Shown here: positions 7,901-16,614 of the stretch, one piece after another | How positions within the stretch are numbered: position 1 is the first letter of the stretch | Layout: each line of letters opens with the position of its first letter | NCBI GenBank assembly: GCA_037783545.1 | Contig: JBBELK010000921.1 | Coordinates: 1,178,001 to 1,242,000, forward strand | Reading direction: 5' to 3' | Length of the DNA stretch: 64,000 nucleotides | Origin: Henricia sp. BOLD:AAB3569 | Lineage: Eukaryota; Echinodermata; Asteroidea; Spinulosida; Echinasteridae | Notes under the pieces: model-generated | Told to the model about the DNA's origin: nothing | What the model saw: the letters and a program-made list of their open reading frames with translations, nothing else | Databases searched by the model: none | Translations under genes and position numbers: made by a program

Positions 7901-8842
7901 GCCGTCGCATTCTCTGTAAATTGAAGTTCTTTCGTACCTTATGTCATAATTTAATTTATTCATTACGCGTTCTTTTACTCTGTCTATAAATTTCCCAAGA
8001 GCCGCCCTCAATGACCATCGTATGCACATATCGTCAGTGTTTTTTACGTTGATGACAGCTTTTTTATTTGCTATGTATTTAGGCAATTTTATGTAAGAGC
8101 TTCCTTTAATAGGATTGTACTTTGTAAAGTTTAAGTATAGAGTGTTTAGCTTAAACACAGACCACCCACTCTTTTCAGTTTGAAATTCTTCTAGTTTTAC
8201 CTTTAAGTTTGCTATATTATCATTCAACGCCGGGTTAATTTCACTATTATTTAAAACTAATATATTTTCTGTGCGGAATGTGATTTCTTTTTCTTCAATT
8301 TCTTTATTCACGTTTATTTTTGTTAGAGTTATGCGTAAGCCAAGCTGAAAATTGTAATTTAGTTTGTTTCGTATAATTTCATACATTTTATTTCTAATTT
8401 TTTCTTTGTTGTCGATAAAGAAATTTACGTAATCTACATTCACCCGATCGATGTTAATTTCATAGTTTTGAATGACGTTGGCAAAACTACGAGGTACTAA
8501 TCCATCAAAGTCGATTGGCTTTATGTTCTCGCGGTGTAGCGGTTGCCAGTAATTTTTTATAGTCTCTAAATAATCTTTCCTAATATATTTGTTATTTTTA
8601 CCAGTTGGGTGCACCTTATTTATGTTATACTTGTCTATTAGCGATAGTAGGCTCTGTTTAGTTTTTCTATCAAAACCTTTAAATTCATCAGAGTAACGCT
8701 TGACTGTTTCAAGTAATTGCTTTTTCGTTTTACTTTTTTCTCCGGCAACAATTACGGCCGGTAGGTTTTCATCCTCAATAAATTTAGTAAGACGCGTTTT
8801 ATTCCATCTAGAATATCTCGTCGGTTTATGCCCAGAAATCAT
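4880..8842 (-). CDS. POLB: Protein-primed family B DNA polymerase (pPolB) of the Polinton, 1320 aa
   Basis: This enzyme replicates the linear element by protein priming. Exonuclease motifs are visible: Exo I YADFESL (about residue 465), Exo II NLENYDAHLI (about 645) and Exo III HDLYVQTDTLLLAD (about 790). Polymerase motifs follow: motif A DANNLYGWAMSQ (about 889), motif B KLMNNSVFGKTMEN (about 1055) and motif C YTDTDSL (about 1154). Ahead of the exonuclease there is a C2H2-like finger (about 400-420). Between Exo I and Exo II a cysteine/histidine-rich insert with RDHCHITGKFRGAAHNSCNL (about 605-625) resembles endonuclease VII/HNH folds. The ATG at 8842 follows a short AT-rich leader. The frame is intact across almost 4 kb, and the gene ends inside the integrase 3' end. 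Confidence 0.95.
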   Translation of the reverse strand: MISGHKPTRYSRWNKTRLTKFIEDENLPAVIVAGEKSKTKKQLLETVKRYSDEFKGFDRKTKQSLLSLIDKYNINKVHPTGKNNKYIRKDYLETIKNYWQPLHRENIKPIDFDGLVPRSFANVIQNYEINIDRVNVDYVNFFIDNKEKIRNKMYEIIRNKLNYNFQLGLRITLTKINVNKEIEEKEITFRTENILVLNNSEINPALNDNIANLKVKLEEFQTEKSGWSVFKLNTLYLNFTKYNPIKGSSYIKLPKYIANKKAVINVKNTDDMCIRWSLRAALGKFIDRVKERVMNKLNYDIRYERTSIYRECDGLNFEGITFPTPISQVSKIEKQNDLSINVFGYDEKNGIYPLYHTESESDSPINLMLYSNGDINHYCWIKNLNKLFFSDTKHKEKKYFCARCLQHFSKQRILNKHKIDCSGVKQKASRIVMPSTELDMFNRRKDIIKFKNTQNKMSSPFVIYADFESLIVPHNAKAGNATIKTQKHVACGWSYVVVRCDGHLMSKKYYRGENAVEKLLQNLRVEEAAINNLFKKENAKNMIYDKEDEAKFNDSKNCWICEYLIRQQDPSKCTCELSKSKKQLRNGKEVNVCEKCQKETQSFSKVRDHCHITGKFRGAAHNSCNLKLSLKPKITEIPVFFHNLENYDAHLIMQGISEFSGDIFCIPKTSEKYISFSIGQLRFVDSFHFLASSLDKLSKVCPREQFTLLKTLAKDEEKFKLILKKGVYPYEYMDSFSKFEETKLPPKSTFYSKLNNSNVSGEDYQHAKRVWLEFDISNMGEYHDLYVQTDTLLLADIFQNFRRTCLEHYGLDPANYFTSPGLSWDALLKHSKTQLELLTDYDMYLFVERGIRGGISSVGSSRYVRANNEYLQDYDSTKPSTFIQYLDANNLYGWAMSQPLPVGDFKWLTDRKIKSFTEDVLKLLESESERGYILEVDLEYPKELHDEHNDYPLAPENLNVPQEWFSDYQRRLIEKNDLTPPNVKKLTCTLKNRCKYVVHYQTLKLYLNLGLKLTKIHRILSFKQSAWMKSYIDKNTQLRKESQSDFEKDFFKLMNNSVFGKTMENVRNRLNSKLVRLEDEKKLSKMCSLPNYESTTVFEDCKLTMVNMYRTKTTLNKPIYCGMTILDSAKSLMYDFYYNHLKREYKSDVKLVYTDTDSLLLEIKTDDVYSDMVKYKNLYDFSNYPKDHQMYDKTNERVIGKFKDETAGHQIIEAVCIRPKLYAIQTDRGVIKKAKGIKKVVVKDNLTLNLYKKSLFDETCIYKDQNILKSEKHQIYSVTQNKLAISPLDTKRYLLNDGINTLSYGHYTIEGGNSVSAGTI

Positions 8843-8948
8843 TTTAAATATGTAAAAGATAATCTTATTAAAAAATTAAAAAAATATATCTTTTTTTCTA
8901 AGTCAATTAAGTGATGGCTAATAATTTTTAGAAAGTTCAATTTCTCTA

Positions 8949-9081
8949 AAAAAAACTGACCCTAAACTCCCTTTTCCCATACATTTATCGAAAAAATCGC
9001 TGAGTAAGTGCATACGTACTCAGCGATTTTTGTTTTAATTTCAAAAAAAAATTCTGACCTAAAACCCCCCTTTTCTATACT
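8949..9081. repeat. 15-bp-stem hairpin flanked by imperfect direct repeats near the Polinton right end
   Basis: A perfect inverted repeat (AAAAATCGCTGAGTA, 8992-9006, against 9017-9031) encloses a 10-base loop. It is flanked on both sides by related A-run/CTGACC/CCCTTTT segments (8949-8982 and about 9046-9081) in direct orientation. The structure sits upstream of the polymerase gene where the terminal repeat of a Polinton would be expected, so it may belong to the terminus or replication origin. The left end is not available for comparison. Confidence 0.75.
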
Positions 9082-9085
9082 ACTC

Positions 9086-9563
9086 CTGAAGCTTTATTGT
9101 TCCATAAAAACAAGCATATGCATGTAATAGTAAAAGCCTCCTCTCATGACACAAGCAATTTGCGCCTTTGTGTTGTGCGTGCACACCTGTCTTCGCGTGT
9201 TTCAATTCACGCCAGGGCAAGGGCAATGCATGGTATGTGGCAATCTAATCTGCACCTGCCTTTGGAAATAATGAATTCAGAGCGCCAGTGTGGGAGAAGA
9301 TACTGTCCCCCAGAAAATTCTGACCCCTATCCCTTCCTCCGGAAATAAATCTCTAAATGATCTAGGATATTGTTGTCTCCCGGAAAATGTCTCCTTGGAC
9401 AGTATGTGCGGAGGACATAGGGTGGATAGTCAATAAAGCTCCCCGAGGTTGAAGCAAACTAGTTCACTAATGTACAGAATACGACTGCCGAATGGTGCAA
9501 ACTAATGCCACGGGGTAATCTTGATACGGCAAGCCTGTTATATAAGGCGCCTAAGGCCTTCAC
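9086..9563. other. Unassigned sequence to the right of the Polinton
   Basis: I see no coding exon, repeat or structured element here beyond short low-information ORFs. The Polinton/host junction is probably inside or just before this interval. Confidence 0.5.
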
Positions 9564-9723
9564 AGGGGGTCAAAAGGTCACGGGTCAATATTGCTTGTCC
9601 TCCAGATCGGGAGAGAACAACATAGTCACGTGAATTTCTGCTAGTACGCGCGTTTCTCCACGTGGTTCTATTTTTCTCTCCCAAGCTAAGGACAAGCAAC
9701 AGTGATCCGTGACCTTTTGACCC
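9564..9723. repeat. Imperfect 160-bp palindrome (MITE-like hairpin)
   Basis: The outer arms GGGTCAAAAGGTCACGG and its reverse complement are perfect. The match continues inward through TTGCTTGTCCT and GGGAGAGAA with a few mismatches to a centre near 9640. It has no coding capacity. It looks like a decayed foldback MITE. Confidence 0.75.
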
Positions 9724-9949
9724 AGGTCTGTTGACTGTCATCCCAAGATTAGAGCTAGAGGGCGTTATACATGTAGTTTTGACCATCACTAGAATAAGAC
9801 CACTCAAATTGTATTGATACATGCATACACTAATAGACTTTTGAAAGTGAAGCTATTGTCTTCAACCTTGAAGATCCATGTACATAGGTGAGTTAGGTGG
9901 GCGGCGCCATAAACCTTACTAACTGTCAGCATTGGACTTTTTTGTTTGG

Positions 9950-9950
<1 letters not shown>

Positions 9951-9984
<34 letters not shown>

Positions 9985-10023
9985 GGGGGGGTGGGGAGGG
10001 GGGGGGGGGGGTGTGGGTGGGGG
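9951..10023. repeat. Poly-G tract
   Basis: A run of 32 uninterrupted G is followed by 40 more bases that are almost only G with scattered T and A. A matching run of 30 C lies at 10667-10696. Such tracts are prone to assembly and length error. Confidence 0.95.
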
Positions 10024-10220
10024 AAACTTAAAGGCAGGATACATCATTGGTAATCTCGAAAATCAGAAATGTTCACATATTTACGCCTAACTTACACAAT
10101 ATAAACATGATGACCGTAGAAAACTTCCCCTGAAATGGTTTTGTCTGAAACGTTACTCGTGAACATGCCGAGAGAGAATTTGATTGGCTTGTCCTTCTCC
10201 CAGGTCTTCTACACCTTAAA

Positions 10221-11473
10221 ATGAACGCTGCCAGGGCTGTGATTGAACTGACCTGGGAACTATTCCTTAAGGACATAGTCAAGGTGTTAAACTTCACTTC
10301 CCCAAGGGCTCTGGAATACATAAAAAAAGGAAGCGACCACCACACTACTTGGGAAATCCTGGAAATTCTGTACATTGCCATAACTGATGAACTTCGTGTG
10401 CCATACATCAACTTCTGCAGGACAAACTCGCTCAACCCCACTGTATTTGGTTACTGGGAGGACTATGACCCAACTCGCCCGGACCCCAACTATTGGTTTC
10501 TGCAACAGATAGCACTTACATTCCTCCATGCCCTGATGCTTTTTCTGGATGGTGTTCGGAAGGGAAACTCAAGGGCCATACAAGTCGCCAAGACTTTGGA
10601 AGAAACCATCCAAGTTATCGAAAGATAATGGCAGCGGACATGTACATAATGGAGAAGATGGGGCCGCCCCCCCCCCCCCCCCCCCCCCCCCCCCCCAGAT
10701 GAAAGAAATTACTTTGAACTCCTTTTCTTTCAGTAGAACCTCTTCAGTGGGGCACTACCAGGGGGCGACGCATGCCTGGAGGAAGTGAAGAAGGAGGCCA
10801 AAAGATGGACCCCCACCCGGTGTGCCGATCGACAGGGCCAACAGTGGCAACGAATTTTCCGAAATTTAGAAGAACTGAACAAGGTAAATGAACTGAACAT
10901 GGTAAATGTGTCTTGGTATACATACTATATTGTTACTTAACGTACAAAATATGCCTTTCATCTATTAACGTTATGCATGGTCACCCATCCGGACAACTTT
11001 GGAATGAAAGCGTAATAAATGCCCAAGTGTATTTCTGTTTTCAGATTCGCACTGCGACACTCTAGATGCCCGTCTGGGTTCATCAAGTGATGCTGATGAC
11101 GACGGTGTTACTGCTAGAAAGAGCAGATCCATTTCAAAGAGAAATTACTGCAGTTAGGGCAGGCTTTAGGGAACACAACTATGTTCAGATTCCTGAGGTT
11201 GAAGGAAACCACACCAGTTTAAAGGAAATTTTACTGCTCTGGCACAGGAAAAAATTAAGTTATACAATGGAGGGCTTAATTGATAATCCATCTGGATGTC
11301 TCGGTAAACCCGTTCGCCCTATGTGTGTCACGAAAGAGGAGTCGTCAAAGAGAAGCAATCTCACAAAAGAGCAACTGGAGAGAAAAAATGCTGACCTGTT
11401 AAACATGCAGGATTCTCAGCTCCTGGAAGACACTTTTCGTGTGTGTATTCAGGGGAAATCCAAAACCGAATAG
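10221..11473 (+). pseudogene. Decayed copy of an unnamed repetitive invertebrate gene family
   Basis: Coding sequence begins with a helical segment (from 10221; VIELTWELFLKDIVKVLNF, then DHHTTWEILEILYIA) and continues to about 10570. A frame change then gives a GRNHPSY motif. After a 30-C tract a further piece reads GDACLEEVKKEAKRW and ends at a splice donor (AACAAG/GTAAAT, about 10885). An acceptor at about 11044 opens a last exon with at least one frameshift and a segment containing MEGLIDNPSGCLGKPV. I associate this pattern with a high-copy family usually annotated as uncharacterised in invertebrate genomes. I cannot name its function, and a transposon or domesticated-transposon origin is only inferred. 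At least three lesions make it nonfunctional. Confidence 0.5.
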
Positions 11474-11708
11474 GAGTCATTTTATTACCAGCTGCTGGCC
11501 CACACGGAATCTCAAAGCGTGGTCTAGGACTGTACATATTATGTGAAACGGGTGAGCAGTGAGTAAAAACTTTATTTATGATACCAGCCAAAACAGCTGA
11601 CAACCCGGCCATATTGGAACCCATCGCATGTTGCCATGTTTAAAACCAACGATGTGCACCGTAATGCCGCCCTGTTCTATGTCGTCGCAAGGTCGACTTG
11701 TGGTCATC

Positions 11709-11849
11709 TTAAAGGCACAGGCTCGTCAGCGATGCGCGCGTGCTAAATTCGTGCCATGAAATACGCAGCTCCATAGCAAAGGCGTGGAGCTGCGTATTTC
11801 GTGGCAAGAATTTGGCGCGCGCGCATCGCTGACGAGCCTGTGCCTTTAA
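11709..11849. mobile_element. TTAA-flanked hairpin MITE, copy A
   Basis: TTAA borders both ends. Inside, near-perfect terminal inverted repeats start AGGCACAGGCTCGTCAGC and extend almost to the centre, making one long hairpin with a small loop. It has no coding capacity. The same element recurs at five other places in the window. TTAA duplication is the hallmark of Kolobok and piggyBac transposons; the AGG ends fit Kolobok better. Confidence 0.9.
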
Positions 11850-12194
11850 GACACGGCCTAAATCGAAAATGATGTAGTAAATAAATGTAAATGACACGAA
11901 ATTACAGTAGACAGAGGACACGCAACAGTACAAAACAAATTTGTAACGTGTATTTGTCAATTATCGAAACGGACTCAAAGCCGCAAAGATAAAAGTTGAC
12001 TTAAGGTTTTCAACAAGTTAAATCAGAAAGTGTCGTCTGAGTCTAAGACCGAACAAAATACAATCCAGCACATCGGGCGTGCACCCAGTAGTCACAGTTG
12101 TCATGGTGCGGATCATCATCAAAAACATGGTAAATTAGATACAGACATAAGCCCTATGGCAGACTTTCACCAGCATGTATAGTATCATGATGGC
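11850..12194. other. Noncoding, nothing recognised
   Basis: I see AT-rich unique-looking DNA with no exon, repeat or RNA gene that I can support. Confidence 0.5.
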
Positions 12195-12575
12195 ATCAAG
12201 TGTGACGTCATCATGACGTCATCAAATATACACAAATTATAATAGCCTAAAAATGACCAAAATATGCTTTAAAACGTTACAGTTTCGAAAACCTAGTGAT
12301 ATTCGTATTTGGCACACACACGGATCAGATCAGGACCTACAATTTTCTTCCAGTGGGCATTTTCATCTGACCCTTCCTTCTGGGGTCATTTCGAGGTCAA
12401 AGTTCAGCGAAAACGAACATCTCAGTTTTTGCACTCACTGGGCAACTTACTGACCGTCAAACCATACTGGATAGTCATGGAACCAAGATGTCAACTTAAA
12501 AATTGGTAGGAACATCAATCCTAGCCCCAAGGTGTACATACAAGTGTGACATCATGATGACGTCATCAGGTGTCA
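12195..12575. repeat. Block bounded by TGACGTCATCA-type motifs
   Basis: Two clusters of the palindromic CRE-like core TGACGTCA occur at about 12201-12224 (twice) and 12545-12570 (with a TCATGATGACGTCATCA context). They bracket about 330 bp of noncoding DNA. This is probably an old interspersed repeat rather than a regulatory region. Confidence 0.4.
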
Positions 12576-12645
12576 TTACCAAACAAATTTTAAATTTATC
12601 AAATAGTTTTGCTAAACAGGCACTTTATGAAATTGGCACCAGGTC

Positions 12646-12718
12646 ACCGTGTGTTAATGTACTTGGTAACAAGGTTACTGTGCAGTAACCTTGTTACCAA
12701 GTACATGTAACACACGGT
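12646..12718. repeat. Near-perfect 73-bp hairpin
   Basis: ACCGTGTGTTA and TGTACTTGGTAACAAGGTTA on the left are answered by their reverse complement on the right, around a 2-3-base centre. It may be the terminal part of a palindromic MITE. Confidence 0.85.
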
Positions 12719-12814
12719 ACAGATATAGTGTGAACTCTTTAAAAAATTAGCATAAAGAGTCCACGCCCATAAAACACATCGAGTACATAAAGAACAAGGC
12801 TATGATCCAGCCTC

Positions 12815-13005
12815 GTCCGGGTGGTCGGGTTGGCGTAGTGGTTCTTTCCTCGCCTTTCACCTCTGGCGCCCCGAGTTCGAATCCGGGGCGTGTATAACAT
12901 GTGGATTGATGGGTTTGCAGTCCCTACTTGACCGCGTGGGTTTTCCCCTGGGGCATTTCTCTTGGGGTTTTCCCCCACTTCTAAAACTGCAACTCCTTTT
13001 TCGTT
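12815..13005 (+). mobile_element. tRNA-derived SINE
   Basis: The 5' part is tRNA-like, with a RNA polymerase III A box (TTGGCGTAGTGGTT, about 12830-12843) and a good B box (GAGTTCGAATCC, 12873-12884) at tRNA-like spacing. It is followed by a G/T-rich module (GTGGGTTTTCCCCTGG, then TTGGGGTTTTCCCCC) resembling the conserved central domains of animal SINEs. The acceptor stem and anticodon arm do not fold into a good tRNA, so this is not a tRNA gene. The exact 3' end is uncertain. Confidence 0.7.
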
Positions 13006-13912
13006 ATCTGAAGTTGATAATATAGTATAGTTAAAGATAAAACCGTATAGTTGAATATTTATTTAGAAGGAAAACAAAGTAAATTATACCATATCCGGCC
13101 ACTATGTACAATGGAATACTCTGCAATTTTCTTATGACAACTTACCAAGTGAAATGCTGATACATGTATAAATAAGAAAGGATGAACTTTGGATTTTTCA
13201 GATCAAGTTCAAAGTGCATAGCTAGAATGTTTCCACTTCAATACATTATTTTGATGAAAGTATTTTCTTTCTCATTTTGAGCAGATATGTACCATACATG
13301 TATTGGTTTGCAAATCATTCTCCTGTACTATTATGAAAGTAAATGTCAGGTTTTTGTGTGCATCTGTTGTGACCTGTGCATCTGTTTTTAGGTTATCAGT
13401 GAAGTGCTGCAGCCACCCATTGTTGAAAAGAAACGTGCAACAAGTTCTATACAGTCGGGGTGCAATACTAGAGAACCTGCCAGGATGCAGCAATATGGAA
13501 ATCGTGTTAGATGTAAGAAAAGTTTTGGGAAAAGACAAATGCACTGCACATGTCATCAAAAATGTACATGATGTGCATGTAACATACTGTATGCGTACTA
13601 ATGTGTAAACATTAGTGATCATTCTCATGATGTTGATGTCAATGGTCAGCGAGTTCGGTGTTCTTACTTTTCTTTTCTTTCTGTGCATCACTGTGTACAC
13701 ACTTTGACTTGGGAATTTTAGCTAGTCACTTTATTAAACTAATTGAGGGTCTGATACATTTTTATAAATATTTCATTTCTGGAATGAAAGAAAAGAAAAG
13801 AAAACCTGTTTGACAAAAATTGTAAACATTGATTTTAATTGAAGTCACCACAGGTAAGTTAATAGTTGATTTTTAGTGATGATGTTTCTACAATATTTTC
13901 TGTTTATGTCAG
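13006..13912. other. Noncoding, no supported feature
   Basis: Overlapping ORFs occur on both strands at 13272-13700, but they lack recognisable domains and splice support. A possible splice donor (CACAG/GTAAGTT) at about 13852 may belong to an upstream exon of the transposase relic that follows. Confidence 0.4.
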
Positions 13913-15000
13913 GAGGAAGTCGTGCAAGGTTGGTTGCCAGACTGACCCAGTGGTGGTATTGTCGGAAGATAATACACATCGTGGTAAGTGACAAATTAAT
14001 TTTTTTAAGGTATCGATAACTAAAATGTTGACAACTATAAGTTGTTTTCTGTGATTGATTGCATTTGAATTTTGCAATAAAGTGGATCACACTTGCGCTC
14101 TTTTACTTTTTGAACCAGTCCTAGGAGGTGGCATAGAGGTTGCAGTACAGGCTGTTCCCGAAACCTGCTCTGTCGGCTGTGTTTATGACCCACCTGTTAT
14201 TGGGGAGTCTGTGAATGTGGTACAATATTATGTGGAAGACGAGGAGGAGGAGAAAGAAGACGACGATGGAGCTGCTGCTATTGACTCCGACTACATCATG
14301 TCATCACCTTCATCTTCATCTTCATCAGATTCAGATGCACTCTCTGAACTCTTGCCACGGAAAAGGTAAGGAATGTCGGACAGTTTTCTTTCAGTATTTT
14401 ACATCTCTTGAGATTTTATAGCTTCACCTTTGATTTATCATTAAACTATCAGAATAAATAATTTGACAGCATAAAAGTTGCTATGTCTACCTCGGGATGA
14501 AAACAAGTTTATTGTTTTCGAGGGACCTCTCCTCAAGCTTTTCAAGAAGTGTAGGAAATGTTTTTCATCGAGACTGAACAATATGAAGCGAGTAGTGGGT
14601 ACACACCTGACAATCACCCAAGAGTGCCAGAGATGCTGCAAAAGGCACCACTGGTCATCACAGCCATTAATCTAAACCATGCCAGCTGGCAACATCCTAC
14701 TCTCTGGAGCAATACTTTTTTGCAGGTGAGGGTTCAACTGAAGTACTTATACTTCTCAACAGCATTGGTGTAGCAACACATACAGACCGCTCCTTCTTCA
14801 ATCATCAGAAGAAGTATCTGCTTCCAGCAATCGAGACAGTCTGGTTGTGCATGTGCCATCTATCATCCCTACACCAAGAGCTGAGAAACAAGGGAGATCC
14901 GTTGAGCATAGGCGGAGATGGCATGGCTGAAAGTATGGGACCTATACAGCCCTTGAACTGACGTGCAACAAGATCGTTGATGTCCAGCTGGTCCAGGTTT
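13913..15000 (+). pseudogene. Kolobok-like transposase relic (multi-exon)
   Basis: Exon 13913-13983 and exon 14119-14365 have proper AG/GT borders and matching phase; the second is acidic and serine-rich. A further exon from about 14490 contains KFIVFEGPLLKLFKKC, a CQRCCKRHHWSSQP zinc-binding-like segment, and PAGNILLSGAILF. After a one-base shift come EGSTEVLILLNSIGVATHT, SFFNHQKKYL and GGDG, and, in another frame, KYGTYTALELTCNKIVDVQ. The order and motifs match a transposase-type family I associate with Kolobok elements, where GDG-x-x-SPG-x-x-AKYG carries a catalytic Asp. Here the SPG part is deleted and at least two frameshifts are present. The C-terminal part is missing. The Kolobok label is from memory of motifs and should be checked. 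Confidence 0.55.
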
Positions 15001-16614
15001 TGTCATTTTGTCATGTACACGTTTCATTATGATTCATATATGCATTCATTTCAAGATAAACTGTACATATAGATCAATTGCATAGAAATCTGTGCCAATG
15101 TCAATGGCAAATTTCCAGGATTGCATGGATACCAAAATGGGCTTGACAATTACTGTCAATGGTTTATGATAGTTCACTGTTTCAGTTACAACAGTATGTT
15201 TTGCTTACAATTAGGGATGGGACGTTTAACCGGTTAACCAAAAGAAAATGGAAAAACGGTTTTGCCGAACGTTTAAACGAAACCCAATTTTGAAGAATCT
15301 ACAATAGTTTTTAGGGGGTTATTTGTAATAACTATGAAGTTGAAAAAAATTTATATGGGGTCGTAGTAAAATGTAGACCAGATTAAGGTTCAACGATTAT
15401 TTTGGGGGCCTAGGGGAACTGTGTACATTGCAAATACATCTACAGTACAAACACCAACAACAATCCTTGGTGTCGGCCGAAAGGTTAACACAAGTTTCTG
15501 AATTTACCGTAAATTTCCATCGCTACCTTTATAATTATAACAAGTGTAGTGCTTGAGGTGTAGCGCCACTGTGCCGGAGTCTTACAACGTGAGAATAAAT
15601 ACACACGTCAAGTTGCTATCGGTACAAGAATCAGACCATCCTGAGATATCAGGGAATTTCCACTCTGCAAAGCGACGTTACAATACCCTGAGGAAATACA
15701 CGCAAATCTGTGGAGTGAGCCGGCTGTTGTCTTGAGCCAACTCACGCCCCAGTCATTTAGATGTAATTAAATGAAATTAGTCATGTTTTGGTCAAAATTC
15801 CAAATATCTATATTTTCTAGAAATTTGTTTGAGTTTTTGTTCTTTGTCACGTTAATCATATCGATAATTCCTGCAACATTTGTGTCTACTACGCATTTTT
15901 TAAACAAAATTAATCAGAGGGATGCGGAACGAGTAACGTAATGTCCTGTTCAATAGAAATAGCGACCAATCGGCGAGCGCGTTAGATCGGACATGGACCG
16001 TGTTTACAAACTGCGCGCACGTGTGGCAATGGTAACAAGGTCGATCGTGGAAACACCGAACGCCACATATAACAAGCCTCATGATTGGTCTAGAGAGGCG
16101 ACAAGATTTCTGTCGCTAGTCCCACCGCCAAATGGGGCCTTTTTCAACAGGGCCACTTACGCTAGGAGTGAGGGAGTGCGTTAAAGGGGCACTGTTGCAA
16201 GAGGATGGAATCAGACTGACTGCATCATGGCCGACCCGCTCAGGCCGGCAATGCTCGCCGTCAAGCTTGAGTAACTTTATTAAAAAGACCAGCTTGCATT
16301 GTACATGTTTACCACAATGCTTAGTTACTTCATTCATAAGATCGCCTTGCGTTGCACGTGTTCACCACATCAGCTTCGATAACGCACCTGTATAGAATAC
16401 AAACGCAGATATGCAAATAGCCGTACAAAAGCTGTACACAATTTCAAGTTTTTCATAGATTGTGCACAAACATGGATGCGCCCAGCAGGCATCACTTTGT
16501 ACATGAGTCAGCGGTCTAGTAATTTAATATAGCTCTGTGGTTAGGATACATATGCATGCTTAGCCTTTTTTTGGTACCTGTAATACAAATATATTGTCAT
16601 CTCTTTTGTCCTCT
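15001..16614. other. Noncoding spacer with unassigned short ORFs
   Basis: I found no recognisable protein domain, RNA gene or clear repeat structure. Short ORFs at 15990-16400 lie on both strands and look like chance. The interval may be decayed transposon DNA between the two relics. Confidence 0.4.

Larger units (their letters stand above)
1..9085. mobile_element. Polinton/Maverick (adintovirus-like) integrated virus, left part cut by window edge
   Basis: This block carries the diagnostic Polinton set: a DDE integrase, a protein-primed family B polymerase, a packaging ATPase and a jelly-roll-type capsid protein. They are densely packed with almost no intergenic DNA and no introns, in sharp contrast to the flanking DNA. 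Structural genes run leftward from 3431, a coiled-coil membrane protein and the integrase run rightward from 3495, and the polymerase runs leftward from 8842. No frameshift or internal stop is visible in the large genes. The left terminus, including any left inverted repeat and protease gene, lies outside the window. The right edge is my estimate, placed just after an AT-rich hairpin region at 8949-9081 where coding density ends. No target-site duplication can be checked. Confidence 0.9.

Noticed and set aside
12195..12575. CRE-type enhancer
   Set aside because: TGACGTCA motifs lie in what looks like an interspersed repeat, with no gene nearby.
12823..12895. tRNA gene
   Set aside because: A and B boxes are present but acceptor and anticodon stems do not pair, and SINE-type sequence follows.
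13272..13700. Overlapping ORFs on both strands near a transposase relic
   Set aside because: No domain, no splice support, and both strands equally open.
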